Source: Nigrospora sphaerica
Taxonomy: Eukaryota > Ascomycota > Sordariomycetes > Amphisphaeriales > Apiosporaceae
Length of the DNA stretch: 64,000 nt
Direction of reading: 5' to 3'
Assembly (NCBI GenBank): GCA_018287875.1
Contig: JAGVVL010000001.1
Span: 5,270,001 to 5,334,000, forward strand
Within the stretch, counting starts at the first letter, position 1, and each line of letters begins with the position of its first letter. Shown piece after piece: positions 43,261-53,394 of this stretch. The notes beneath the pieces were generated by a model. That model saw only the letters and a program-made list of their open reading frames with translations, was not told where the DNA came from and did no database searches. The translations under genes were made by a program, and so were the position numbers.

Positions 43261-43385
43261 TCAGTGGCATCACCACCAGCACACTAACACCGACACCATC
43301 ACCACCATCGCCCGTCCCCCTCACCACCTTGGAAATCGCCTTTGGATGCAAAAAGAGACTCACGATGGAGTCATTCACCGAATAC

Positions 43386-43522
43386 TGTCCTCGGCGAGAC
43401 TCGAACTCGCGGCCTTTGGATATCAGGAAGGAGCGACTGAGTTGCTCTTGCCTTCTTCTCTTTTCGAGAAGTCACATCTTGCGATATGAGACCAACGCTC
43501 TAACCAACTGAGCCACGAAGAC
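43386..43522 (-). tRNA. tRNA-Met (CAT), with intron
   Basis: Minus strand. The acceptor stem GTCTTCG pairs with CGAGGAC (one G-T pair), discriminator A. D arm GCTC...GAGC, anticodon stem TTGGT with loop CTCATA, and T arm GCGAG-TTCGAGT-CTCGC all fold. An intron of about 63 nt lies after the base 3' of the anticodon, the standard place. U31-U39 is a mismatch, as I recall for elongator Met tRNAs. The anticodon CAT and lack of initiator features point to the elongator form. It lies 125 bp from the right end of the MULE. Confidence 0.88.
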
Positions 43523-44479
43523 TGTTCTTGGTGATCTGTTGAAAATAAGTTAATTTATTGAAGAATATATCGTGAGATTGGTTGGGGACGACCAGAGCGT
43601 GGGTTAGGTGCAGGTGGTATAGGGACGGTGACGAGGTTGTGGGGCGGTTACCCAAGTGGGGTGGACAATGCCGACTCTTTGTAATTCATAGGCAGTCAGT
43701 AGAGAAGTTCGAATGCTATTGTATTGTGTGTAATGACTGCGCCCATGAATAGAGAGGGGCTGATACCATTGTGTTGTGTATAAGTGGTGTCCCATATTCC
43801 ACCAATCCCCCTTGGTAGGGCTCTTTGGTAAAGGCGGGCATCTCATGCAGAGATGCTCGGTAAGTGGCGATGCCAAGATAGCAGTTACCAAGATCAACTG
43901 TTTTCCTTGACTGGAACTAGGCTACCAGGCGTTGCCCGTCGACTGCTGCCCATCGCTTCTGCCTTTAGAGCAAGTCCTGTTATGGGGGCGGAGGCTCGGA
44001 GTGTACATTTACCCCCGCCTGGGGTTGAACATGGATTTTCTCCGCTTCCCCTTAGGTAGTTAGGAGTGCCCGCTACATAAGTATCGGGGCCAATGGGCAG
44101 GGGGTTATCGTTGCTTCGGGAGCAACTCCGGGTCAAATGACTCGGCCTATGGATACAGGGGCTCGGATGCTCTCTGGCGTGTTCTTCCCTCCATGAGCAT
44201 GACGGCTGCTGAACCATAAGCCGGGAAGAGCATCGGGAGGTGAGCCGACGGGGTTTGCGTGAGGGGCTGTAGCTAGGGGGTGTCGTCGGTATGCAGGCTA
44301 CCATGCTGGTTGATAGTTGTGCGTACTTACACCTCGTCCTGGCTCTCGTACGTCGATGACTGACCTGCTTCTTCTTTTTTCAGCCCGCCGAACTCGGAGG
44401 AATTAAATCAAGAGATCTATCTGTAGTGCGGCCGCCTCGCCCTCGTCGGCTCGGCGAGCGCCCTCGTCGCGGGGGAAAA
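43523..44479. other. intergenic
   Basis: About 950 bp, including a loose direct repeat around ATTGTRTTGTGTRTAA near 43715 and 43770. No gene recognised. Confidence 0.55.
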
Positions 44480-45238
44480 AAAAACCCCGGTGCCGTGGCC
44501 GGGTTGACGGTTCAGACGAGCGGAGAGGCCCACGGCTTCATCAACGAGATGGCGCCCAACGTACGCCAGTCTCTCGCCGAGGGCAGCGGCTCGGAGGACT
44601 GCCTCTCCACCAACATCTAGGCGCCCCTCAAGCTCGCCGGCGACAAGCTGCCCTTATTAATCTACATCCCAAGCGGCGGCTTTACCGGTGGCGGCTCCAA
44701 CTCCCTGTACAAGATGCCGGACCAGTGGATCGAGAAGACGCAGTCGCGCATTGTAATCTTGTTGCGGTGAGTCCGGCGCCTTTGACCCCAATGGCATGTC
44801 GTCGGACCAATACCCTGCAGGTTTGGCTTTCGAGAATTCCCCCGTATCTCGGGAAGTTGAATACGTGACTTCTCCCGGAACCATGGCCGGGTCTGCCTCG
44901 TGGCCAAGCGACAGACGTTTCTAGAAACGCGTCGAGTACGGACTCACGACATACCGCTACCAGTATACCAGGAACTTTTAAAACATCTTCCCGCGGCCCT
45001 GGATCGGGGCGTCCCACAGCGGTGCGTCCCTCCCCGGCCCTCTCCGGCTTTGTCCAAGTCGGTCGCTAACGCACGTCAACATAGCCGAGCTGCCCCTGCT
45101 CTTTGGTACCCACGCCCAGTTCCGCGGCAATTCAACCGAGTTCGAGTGGGGCGTGAGCAACGCGATGCAAGGTCAGGGAGCGCCCGCGAAGAAATGCTTG
45201 CCCATTGGCCCAGATGCTGACTTCATGTGCGTGTCGTA
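44480..45238 (+). pseudogene. type B carboxylesterase pseudogene, internally deleted
   Basis: The N-terminal piece has the esterase landmarks: GSEDCLSTNI then a TAG where the family has Trp, then APLKLAGDKLPLLIYI, the oxyanion region as PSGGFTGGG (family HGGGF), and MPDQWIEKTQSRIVIL. The C-terminal piece near 45085 reads AELPLLFGTHAQFRGNSTEF and EWGVSNAMQ, a typical esterase end. Roughly 300 residues between them, including the catalytic Ser and acid residue, are missing. Trp-to-stop by G-to-A is compatible with repeat-induced point mutation or ordinary decay. Confidence 0.8.
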
Positions 45239-45747
45239 GCACTTTGGCTTTCATCCGCGACGAACCCGCATGTCGACCCGACGGATGGCGCAGGCATCAC
45301 TTAGCCTAAATACGCGGGGCCGACAGCCCGACTCTGGCGTATCTCGCGACTGACGAGGAAGTGGTCCAATGGAAGCTTGACAGGGTGGTTAACGATCTGT
45401 GCGAATAGCCAGGGGTCCCCCGGATGCTACTCAGTAGGGGTGGACCCGCCATTAGCGGGCCGCAACGGGCTGGATCAGGTACCACCAACGGTACCGAGTA
45501 GCGGGAGCGCCAATCGTCGGGTGCTGCGGAGCCCCCACCGCTACAGTTCGCGTATCTAACGCGTCGCCCCAAAGTTCCCGTGTCTCCCATATGAGAGGCC
45601 TATCGTAGACGGCGTGCCCTGTTGTTGCATGCCTCTGACCTTATGTACTCTTAACGTACCCCATCGTCTTTTCTTGATAGGGCGCTTATTGGCCCCAACA
45701 CGGCACTTGCGTCTTTTCATTGCGTAAGCGTCTTTTTCTGGCACCCT
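45239..45747. other. intergenic
   Basis: About 500 bp before the helicase start. A candidate upstream exon (ATG near 45629) was tested but could not be joined in frame. Nothing else seen. Confidence 0.5.
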
Positions 45748-47844
45748 ATGCACTGTCACCCCAAGCTTACTGGCCCTGCGCCCCAGGAGGGGCGGCCCGA
45801 GACAGCCTCTTCTTTGGCGGCGCATACCTCGCCAGGAACTGATCATGTCGACTCCGTTTATCCACACGACACCTTCTTCAAGGGCACTGACTCCGGCGTC
45901 CCCGCGCTGCCCGCGCCGATTGGTCCCGGTGAGCTCGACAGGAAAAGGAAAGCCGAGCCCGATCCCTTTTCTAGTCGCCACTCCGAGAGTGCTCCCAAAG
46001 CCCTTCGCCGGTCGACGCGGCCAAAGGCACCGGTCCGGTGTGCTCCTGGGTTTGTCAGCTCGATAGAGAATGATTTGCCGAGCGAAAGTGAGCCCGTAGG
46101 GTACGTGCCGCGTTCTCCTGCCGCGGAAGCGCCCGAGCCTCGGGGTGACGTTCGCCCGCCGGTCAAGGTGCCGGATACGTACCAAGGGCCCCCGCCGACT
46201 GAAAGGCGGAATGCTGCCCAGGATCCCCCGCCGCCTGCGATACCGAATGCTCAGGAACCCAAGTTAAGCGCCGAGCAGGCCGCGCTGGTCGAACTCCTCA
46301 CGAGCGGTAAGAATGTGTTTTTTACCGGCTCTGCCGGATCTGGAAAATCCACAGTGCTAAGAGCATTCGTCCGACGACTCCGCGCATTGGGCAAGACCGT
46401 GCGCATCCTCGCACCCACTGGACGGGCTGCCTTGCAAGTTAACGGGACGACGACGTGGTCGTATGCTGGATGGACTCCCAACTCCCATAAAGTGGCCTTG
46501 GATGAACTGAAGGCAAAAGCCCATGGCAGAATCGTCTGGAAGCGATTCAAAGACACCGACGTTCTCGTCATAGACGAGATCTCCATGGTCGAGAACCTCC
46601 ACTTCGAGCGACTGAACCAAGTCATGAAGGATGTGCTGTGGGAGCCCAGGAATGGGCTGCAGCAGAAGCCCTTTGGGGGCGTCCAGGTGGTGGTCACGGG
46701 CGACTTTTGCCAGCTGCCACCCGTGAAGCCCTTTCAGCACTGCATGGAATGCGGAAAGGAGACGGTCGAGGGTCCGTCGGGGGACGGTCCCGTTTACCGC
46801 TGCCCGAACCCCAGGCACGAGGAATATCGAGAGTGCGACAAGTGGGCGTTCATGAGCAAAGCGTGGCAAGAATGCGACTTCGCCCACGTCCAGCTCAAAA
46901 CCATCCATCGCCAGAGCGACCAGGCCTTCATCCGGCTGCTGCAAAAGTGCCGCATCGGCGACCAACTGTACCCCTCGGAAGTCGACCTGCTGATGGATCA
47001 CAAGTGCCAGGTGCACCACGCGACCAAGCTCTACGCCACGCGTGACGAGGTCAACAAGGTCAACCAGGCGGCCTTCGACAAACTCACGGGGCTGAAGCAC
47101 TCGTACTGGTGTCGGGACACATTTCAATGGCAAGAAGGGAAGCATCCTCACCTCTCGTGGAAAGGCGTTCGCAAAAGCCACGGCCCCGCGGGCCAACAGC
47201 CCCTGGAAGCTCTCAACGATCACCGGTTTGGCGAACGCGTGGAGCTCAAGCTGGGCATGCTCGCCGTCCTTTTGGCCAACATTGATCTGCAGAGCGGGTT
47301 GTGCAACGGCAGCCAGGGTATCATCTGCGGTTTTGTGAACTACGCCCCCAACGCCAACGCCAACGCCAATGCGAAGAAGGCGAATGCCAAGCCCGAGGAG
47401 CAGGATGGCCCGAGGACCTACGGTGACTACAGCGGTGTTCAGGAGAGGGAGATCCAGGGATTCATCTCGGGCCCGGGGGCGACGTTTCGGAAGTGGCCGG
47501 TCGTCAAATTCCACAACGGCATCAAGCGCGCCATCTACGCCGAGTGCTCCATCACGGAGCTCGGCGACGAGAAGCCCTACAGTCTTCTCTGCCGCACCCA
47601 GATCCCCCTCGCGCCCGCCTGGGCCATGACGATCCACAAGAGCCAGAGCCTGACGTTAGACCGCGTCATCGTCAACCTGTCCAAGGCGTTCGAGAAGGGC
47701 CAGGTGTACGTCGCCCTTTCTCGTGCCACCTCGCTCGACGGGCTCAAGATCGAGGGGGATGCCGAAGCACTGCGGAAGGGCCTGGGCGGCAACAGAGAGG
47801 TTCAGCGCTTTCTTCGGGAAAAGTTTGGGGCGCTGAACGGATGA
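45748..47844 (+). CDS. PIF1-family 5'-3' DNA helicase
   Basis: 698 aa, one exon. The N-terminal about 175 residues are Pro/Ser/Arg-rich and disordered. The helicase core has Walker A GSAGSGKST (about residue 194), motif Ia APTGRAALQ, Walker B VIDEISM (about 275), motif III GDFCQLPP (about 317) and the final YVALSRATSLDGL (about 655). Superfamily 1B, ATP-driven 5'-3' unwinding of DNA, including G-quadruplexes in known members. Two insertions stand out: a possible zinc ribbon (CMECG...YRCPNPRH...C, about 332-364) and an Asn-Ala repeat (NANANANAKKANAK, about 535). The next gene is MIP1 on the same strand, which fits a mitochondrial role, but the N-terminus is not a clear presequence. Its start is uncertain. 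Confidence 0.9.
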   Translation: MHCHPKLTGPAPQEGRPETASSLAAHTSPGTDHVDSVYPHDTFFKGTDSGVPALPAPIGPGELDRKRKAEPDPFSSRHSESAPKALRRSTRPKAPVRCAPGFVSSIENDLPSESEPVGYVPRSPAAEAPEPRGDVRPPVKVPDTYQGPPPTERRNAAQDPPPPAIPNAQEPKLSAEQAALVELLTSGKNVFFTGSAGSGKSTVLRAFVRRLRALGKTVRILAPTGRAALQVNGTTTWSYAGWTPNSHKVALDELKAKAHGRIVWKRFKDTDVLVIDEISMVENLHFERLNQVMKDVLWEPRNGLQQKPFGGVQVVVTGDFCQLPPVKPFQHCMECGKETVEGPSGDGPVYRCPNPRHEEYRECDKWAFMSKAWQECDFAHVQLKTIHRQSDQAFIRLLQKCRIGDQLYPSEVDLLMDHKCQVHHATKLYATRDEVNKVNQAAFDKLTGLKHSYWCRDTFQWQEGKHPHLSWKGVRKSHGPAGQQPLEALNDHRFGERVELKLGMLAVLLANIDLQSGLCNGSQGIICGFVNYAPNANANANAKKANAKPEEQDGPRTYGDYSGVQEREIQGFISGPGATFRKWPVVKFHNGIKRAIYAECSITELGDEKPYSLLCRTQIPLAPAWAMTIHKSQSLTLDRVIVNLSKAFEKGQVYVALSRATSLDGLKIEGDAEALRKGLGGNREVQRFLREKFGALNG

Positions 47845-48671
47845 GTACGGTACGGGCGCAGCGGACGACTGGGTAAGCCGCTTGGCATTGGCATCATGTT
47901 CGGTACGCAGAAGAGGGATTCGCTCTGGCTTACTCGGCTCACTTGGGGTCAAGAATATACTCCCCGATACGCACATACGGAAAGGTGGGTACTTATGTCA
48001 TCATCCAACATGTACATTGTGTTACATTACCCAAAGTAGGTATGCGCCTACCTTACTCATGTAGCGTTCCGGCCGATTGGAATTGGGTTCTAGTCCGGGG
48101 GACTGTGGCTTACGCGCCGCAAGTTCAGGCGCTGGTGTGGGGACGGGATGTTCGCAAAGCAAGACACCGATGGCGGAGCATGGGCTCTCGGTCGGCGTTC
48201 CCTTGGGCGTTCTCTGGTGTCTGTCTCGCGGGCGAGGCGTGGGGGGGCGGAACTGGGACAAACGGTTCACTTGTGAATCGAGAACCAAACGGGCGCGCAG
48301 CCCCCAACTGTCCACTGGGACGACTGAGACAGGTTGAGCTGGGCTGCAGGTGGTTTGGAGGCTTTGGGGCCCACGTTCCTACCACAGACGCCCACCTGGG
48401 CTGGCTCACTGCCGTTCTCGACCCACTTCTGATCATGTGGGGCCGCAACGGGACCCCGTTCGGCGATTAGTAGAGATTTTGAGAAAAGCTATGTAGCTCG
48501 ACGAGGGTTGAATGCGCCCGTCGGTTTCGTCCCCTCCATCTCGTTGTCACACACGCGGAATCGTCAATTCGGCCTCAAAGGGGCCTCGAGCGACCCCCCC
48601 TCCGAAACAGCGTCGTCCCGTCGACCTTCATCTACGCCGTAGACCGCCATGCTGGCTGCTATAAAGCAGCC
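47845..48671. other. intergenic, MIP1 promoter region
   Basis: 827 bp between two genes on the same strand. Open frames here have no signature. It probably carries the helicase 3' UTR and the MIP1 promoter. Confidence 0.6.
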
Positions 48672-48811
48672 ATGTTGAATCCTGCACGGGGCCACGCCGG
48701 CGGCGCATCTACTGCGAGCTTCGTGCGTCTCGCCAGGCACCGCGCCCAATGCCACCGTCCCCGCCAGTCGTTTCTCGCGCTGTGGCCTTCGTGTAAGCGG
48801 TGGCAGAATAC

Positions 48812-48851
<40 letters not shown>

Positions 48852-51800
48852 GACGCTGCCGCCGCGCCGCCACCCTCCGAGAATCACCGTCCGTCCACGC
48901 TCGCTATTCCGTCCGAAGCCCGCTTCAACGCGGTCGGGGTGCAGCATCTGAGCGAACATGTCTTCAAGCAAGTCTTTCCCGGTGGAGCCAAGGAGCCGCC
49001 TGAACACCTGGTCCGGCTCTCGCGGGACCACCTCGCACGGCATGACCTGCTGGACAAGATCGCCGCCCAGCCTCCGCCCGTCGCCTTCGATCTCCCCCCC
49101 CTCCAGGGCGACTCTTTGGACCAACACTTCCACAAGCTGGGCATCGACAGCGGCGAGCCGTTCCTGACGCACGCGAAGGAATTTACGAAAGCGAATCTGC
49201 CTCCGCGGCCCAGGCAGTGGGTATACCAGAGCGGCTGGACCAGATACGTCACGACCGCCGAGCCGGAAAAAGTCGACTTCCCCCCCGAGACAATGCTGAG
49301 CTTCGACACCGAGGTGCTTTACAAAGAGTCCAAATTCGCCATCATGGCTTGTGCCGCAAGCCCCACGGCCTGGTACGCTTGGCTGTCCCCCTGGCTCCTG
49401 GGAGAAACCGAAAACCAGACCCAATTGATCCCCTTGGGAGATCCGACCCGGGAGCGCATTATCGTGGGCCACAATGTGGGCTACGACCGGGCGCGCATAT
49501 TGGAAGAGTACGACTTGAAGCAAACGAGAAACGCCTTCATGGACACCATGTCCCTGCATGTGGCGGTGAACGGCATGTGCTCGCAGCAACGCCCGACCTG
49601 GATGAAGCACCAGAAGAGCCGCGAACTGCGCGATAAGCTCGCCAAGGACAGCGAGAACCTCGAGATCGCCCAGCTCCTCGCCAACGGCCATTTCCGAGAA
49701 GAGGAGGAGGACCTCTGGGTCGAGAGGAGTTCCATCAACTCTCTCAGGGACGTCGCCAAGTTCCATTTGGACGTGACCATGGACAAGGCGGTACGGGACG
49801 AATTCGGCACCCTGGACCGAGACGGTGTCGTGGCCAAGCTTGATCATCTTCTCGACTACTGTGCTGCTGATGTGGCCATCACCCACCGCGTGTACAAGAT
49901 CGTATTCCCCAACTTCCTCGAGACGTGCCCGCATCCCGTCAGTTTTGCGGCCCTGCGCCACCTCTCCACCGTCATCCTGCCGGTAGACAACTCCTGGAAT
50001 GACTACATCCACAACGCGGAAAAAACGTATACAGACCTCTCCAACGCCGTACAGGAGCGCCTCATCGGACTCACGGAGAAAGCACTGGAAATCAAGGACG
50101 ATCCGGAAAAATGGCAAACGGACCCCTGGCTGAAACAGCTTGATTGGTCGGGCCAAGAAATCAAAATGACCAAGGGGACGAAGAAAGTACCTCCGCGGCC
50201 TGTCAAGCGCCAGAAGTTGCCCGGGATGCCCCAGTGGTACAAAGACCTCTTTCCCATAGTCGATGGTCCCATCAACATCACGGTGCGGACCCGGATAGCG
50301 CCTCTGCTCCTCAAGATGTCCTGGGATGGGTTTCCATTAACCTGGTCGGACAAGTATGGTTGGACCTTCCGCGTGCCTCGCGAGAAAATGTCGGAGTACA
50401 ATTGCAGCCAGATGATCGAGTGCGACATGGAAGACGAGCCTATCGAGGCTCTAAAAAATGACGTGGACGGCGTATACTTTAAGCTTCCTCACAAGGATGG
50501 CCCCACGGCGCGCTGCGCCAATCCCATGGCCAAGGCCTACCAGGCGTACTTTGATAAGGGCAGGTTGACGTCCGAGTACCCCTACGCCAAGGAGGCGCTC
50601 GAGATGAACTCGTCTTGCTCGTACTGGATCAGTGCCCGGGACAGAATCATGGGGCAGATGGTTGTGTATGAGGATGAAAAGGTGCCCAAACAGGAAGACG
50701 AGGGCGAGGTCAAGACGGAGGCGACGGCGCACAGGCAAGGCTACATTCTCCCGCAGGTTATCCCTATGGGCACCATCACTCGGCGAGCCGTGGAAAACAC
50801 CTGGCTCACGGCGAGCAACGCCAAGAAGAATCGCGTGGGCTCCGAGCTCAAGTCGATGGTGAAGGCGCCCCCCGGGTACTCGTTTGTGGGTGCCGATGTC
50901 GACTCGGAGGAGTTGTGGATCGCCAGTGTGATAGGGGATGCCATCTTCAAGCTTCACGGCGGCAATGCGATCGGCTTCATGACGCTCGAAGGCACCAAGG
51001 CAGCCGGTACTGATCTGCATTCTCGCACCGCCTCCATTCTGGGCATCACGAGAAACGACGCCAAGGTCTTCAACTACGGGCGAATCTACGGTGCCGGTCT
51101 GAAGTTTGCCGCCACGCTTCTCCGGCAGTTCGATCCCAACCTGTCGGAGCAAGAAACGACCGAGACGGCCGGCAAGCTGTACGCCAATACCAAGGGCACC
51201 AAGACCACGCGCAAGTTTCTGCACAGCCGACCCTTCTGGCGCGGCGGAACCGAGTCCTTCGTATTCAACAAGCTGGAGGAGTTTGCCGAGCAGGAGAAGC
51301 CGCGCACGCCGGTTCTTGGTGCCGGCATCACCGAGGCCCTCATGGGTCGCTATATCAGCCGCAACGGCTACCTCACCAGCCGCATCAACTGGGCTATCCA
51401 ATCCAGCGGTGTCGACTACTTGCACTTGCTGATCGTGGCCATGGACTACCTGGCGCGGCGGTACAACATCGATGCCCGCCTGGCCATCACGGTGCACGAT
51501 GAGATCCGCTACCTCGTCAAGAACGAGGACAAGTACCGCGCCGCCATGGCGCTGCAGGTCGCCAACCTCTGGACGCGCGCCATGTTCGCGCAGCAGGTCG
51601 GCATCGACGATCTGCCCCAGTCTTGCGCCTACTTTTCGGCCGTCGACATCGATCACGTACTGCGCAAGGAGGTCGATATGACTTGCGTCACGCCCAGCCA
51701 CGCCACGCCGATCCCGCCCGGCGAGAGCCTGGATATCAATCAGCTTCTGGACCTGGGCGCGGCTGCGTACCTCGATCCCAGCATTGAACCGGCGAGCCCG

Positions 51801-52331
51801 CTGGCGCCCAAGCTGGACGGCATCGAGTACACGCCGCGCGTCCCCGTCATGGAGCTCCTGAACAAGTCCTCCCCCACCGAGACGACCAGCAAGCTGGCGT
51901 TCATCAAGGCGCAGATCACGGCCGACGATCTCGAGCTGCGCGAGATCCTCAAGGACCTGAGGAAGGAGATCAGCACCGGTATTCCCCTCGACGACCCCAT
52001 CAAGGGAGGCCGCTCCGGCGGTCCGCGCGGTGCCGCCGACGCCGGAAGCCGGAGCATGTTGGCTTCCCAGCAGCCACTCAAGCGAGGCGCCTCATCGAAG
52101 CGGGCCCTGTATCCCTACAGCTCCCAGCCGCAGCTCATGCCGCATATCTTCGAACCTTTCGAGAGCCCCAAGTTCAGCACGCGCCCGCGCTCGCCCGTCA
52201 GCAGCAACGGCGGCCCCGCCCGCAGCCCCCGGGCCCCCAAGCCCCATTGGGAACAATCCTGCGACTGGGAGCCTATTCCCCGGGCCAGGAGCAGTCACAG
52301 CCGCTACTACGACTACACTTCCGGGTTGTAG
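48672..52331 (+). CDS. MIP1: mitochondrial DNA polymerase gamma
   Basis: 1219 aa, one exon, family A polymerase that replicates mitochondrial DNA in the matrix. An Arg-rich presequence (MLNPARGHAGG...FVRLARHRAQ) is followed by a 13-Ala run. Proofreading 3'-5' exonuclease: Exo I LSFDTEVLY (about residue 210), Exo II GHNVGYDRARI (about 266), Exo III YCAADVAITHRVY (about 396). After a spacer, the polymerase has motif A GADVDSEELW (about 739), motif B RNDAKVFNYGRIYG (about 793) and motif C VHDEIRY (about 941). A fungal C-terminal extension of about 250 residues, rich in Pro/Ser/Arg at its end, completes it. Length and motif spacing match fungal MIP1. All catalytic acids are present. Confidence 0.97.
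48813..48850 (+). repeat. (GCA)n microsatellite coding for polyalanine in MIP1
   Basis: About 12.7 GCA units, in frame as Ala, just after the mitochondrial presequence. The same DNA repeat read in another frame would be CAG (Gln). Confidence 0.95.
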
Positions 52332-53394
52332 CGCTTTCCTTGCCGACTTGACGGTTGAGAACCACCCACTCGTGCAGGTGGCCCACGACGACGACGATAA
52401 CGAAAGCCTGGGCGTCATGCACATCTTGCACCCACACCATGACCGCTTTCAAGAGCGATTTCTTCTGTACATTTTTCCCCTCTCGCCCATGACGACGACG
52501 ACGCAACTCCATCTTATCCGTTCGTGTATAATTGTTCACACAAGGCGCGTGGGGACTCGATGGGCCCGAGCTTGGCCTCGCGGCTGCGGCGTGGAAAGGG
52601 CCGCGCGGCTGTAGTAGTACGGCAAATCCACAAAATCACGGTGCCCTCCCCCGCGGGGGAGGGGCAAAAGGGCAAAAGGCGGTTACGAGTGAATATATTC
52701 CACGGCGCTCTAGGGGTTACGGGGGAAGCGGGTTCCCTATCGGATGCTTTTGGCGATGCCGTATTCCCACACATGCAATAGTGTATATATCCCGGGCGCG
52801 GGGTGGCTTGTCGGTGCAGGCATGTGTGCATTGTCTCGAATATGTCTAGAGTAGTTTTGCGAGGTCAAACTTTTTTTTTTTTTTTTTTTTTTGGAAAACC
52901 TCTCCGTGTATAAACATTACTTGTTTGTCGATGTACCCACGTCGTCTTGTCATTATACATTAGCAATAGGCGCCGCCCCCCGACCAGTCGAGGGCCCGCA
53001 TCGTGTAAACCTTCTTCCTCCTCGGTTGCCGTATCGCAAATGTACCCGTAGGCCCGATGGGCGAAAAGGGGGGGAAGCGACGAAAGGCGCTCGATGCGGC
53101 GTCGTACCATCCGCCTGCACGGGGGAACTGCGCACTGGAGAATACACCGCGTTCCCACTGCGACAAAAGACCCCCCATCAGTCAAATGGAAAAGACTTCC
53201 TATGCGCAGGAACACCAAACGTTCTCGGTCTCATTACCGCCCCAAACCTGCCTTGGGAGATGGATGACCTGCCACAACACCAGCTATCATGCAGCCCCCA
53301 CAGGGAAGAAAAACAAAATAAACCTGAAAGACTGAAGAAAGAAAGAAAATGACAGGCAGTACGGGAATGCGGGAACCATGCTCGGCAACCCTTG
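52332..53394. other. convergent intergenic region
   Basis: About 1.06 kb between the MIP1 stop and the end of a minus-strand gene, so two 3' UTRs. It contains a 22-nt T run at 52871-52892. No gene recognised. Confidence 0.6.

Noticed and set aside
45629..45747. Upstream coding exon of the PIF1 helicase
   Set aside because: A GTAAGC...CAG intron can be drawn, but the phase does not join the helicase frame.
46357..47637. 426-codon open frame on the minus strand
   Set aside because: Antisense shadow of the PIF1 helicase; GC-rich third positions leave the opposite strand open.
48564..50156. 530-codon open frame on the minus strand
   Set aside because: Antisense shadow of MIP1 exonuclease domain; includes a poly-Cys run from the GCA repeat and no family motif.
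50451..51701. 416-codon open frame on the minus strand
   Set aside because: Antisense shadow of the MIP1 polymerase domain with no independent signal.
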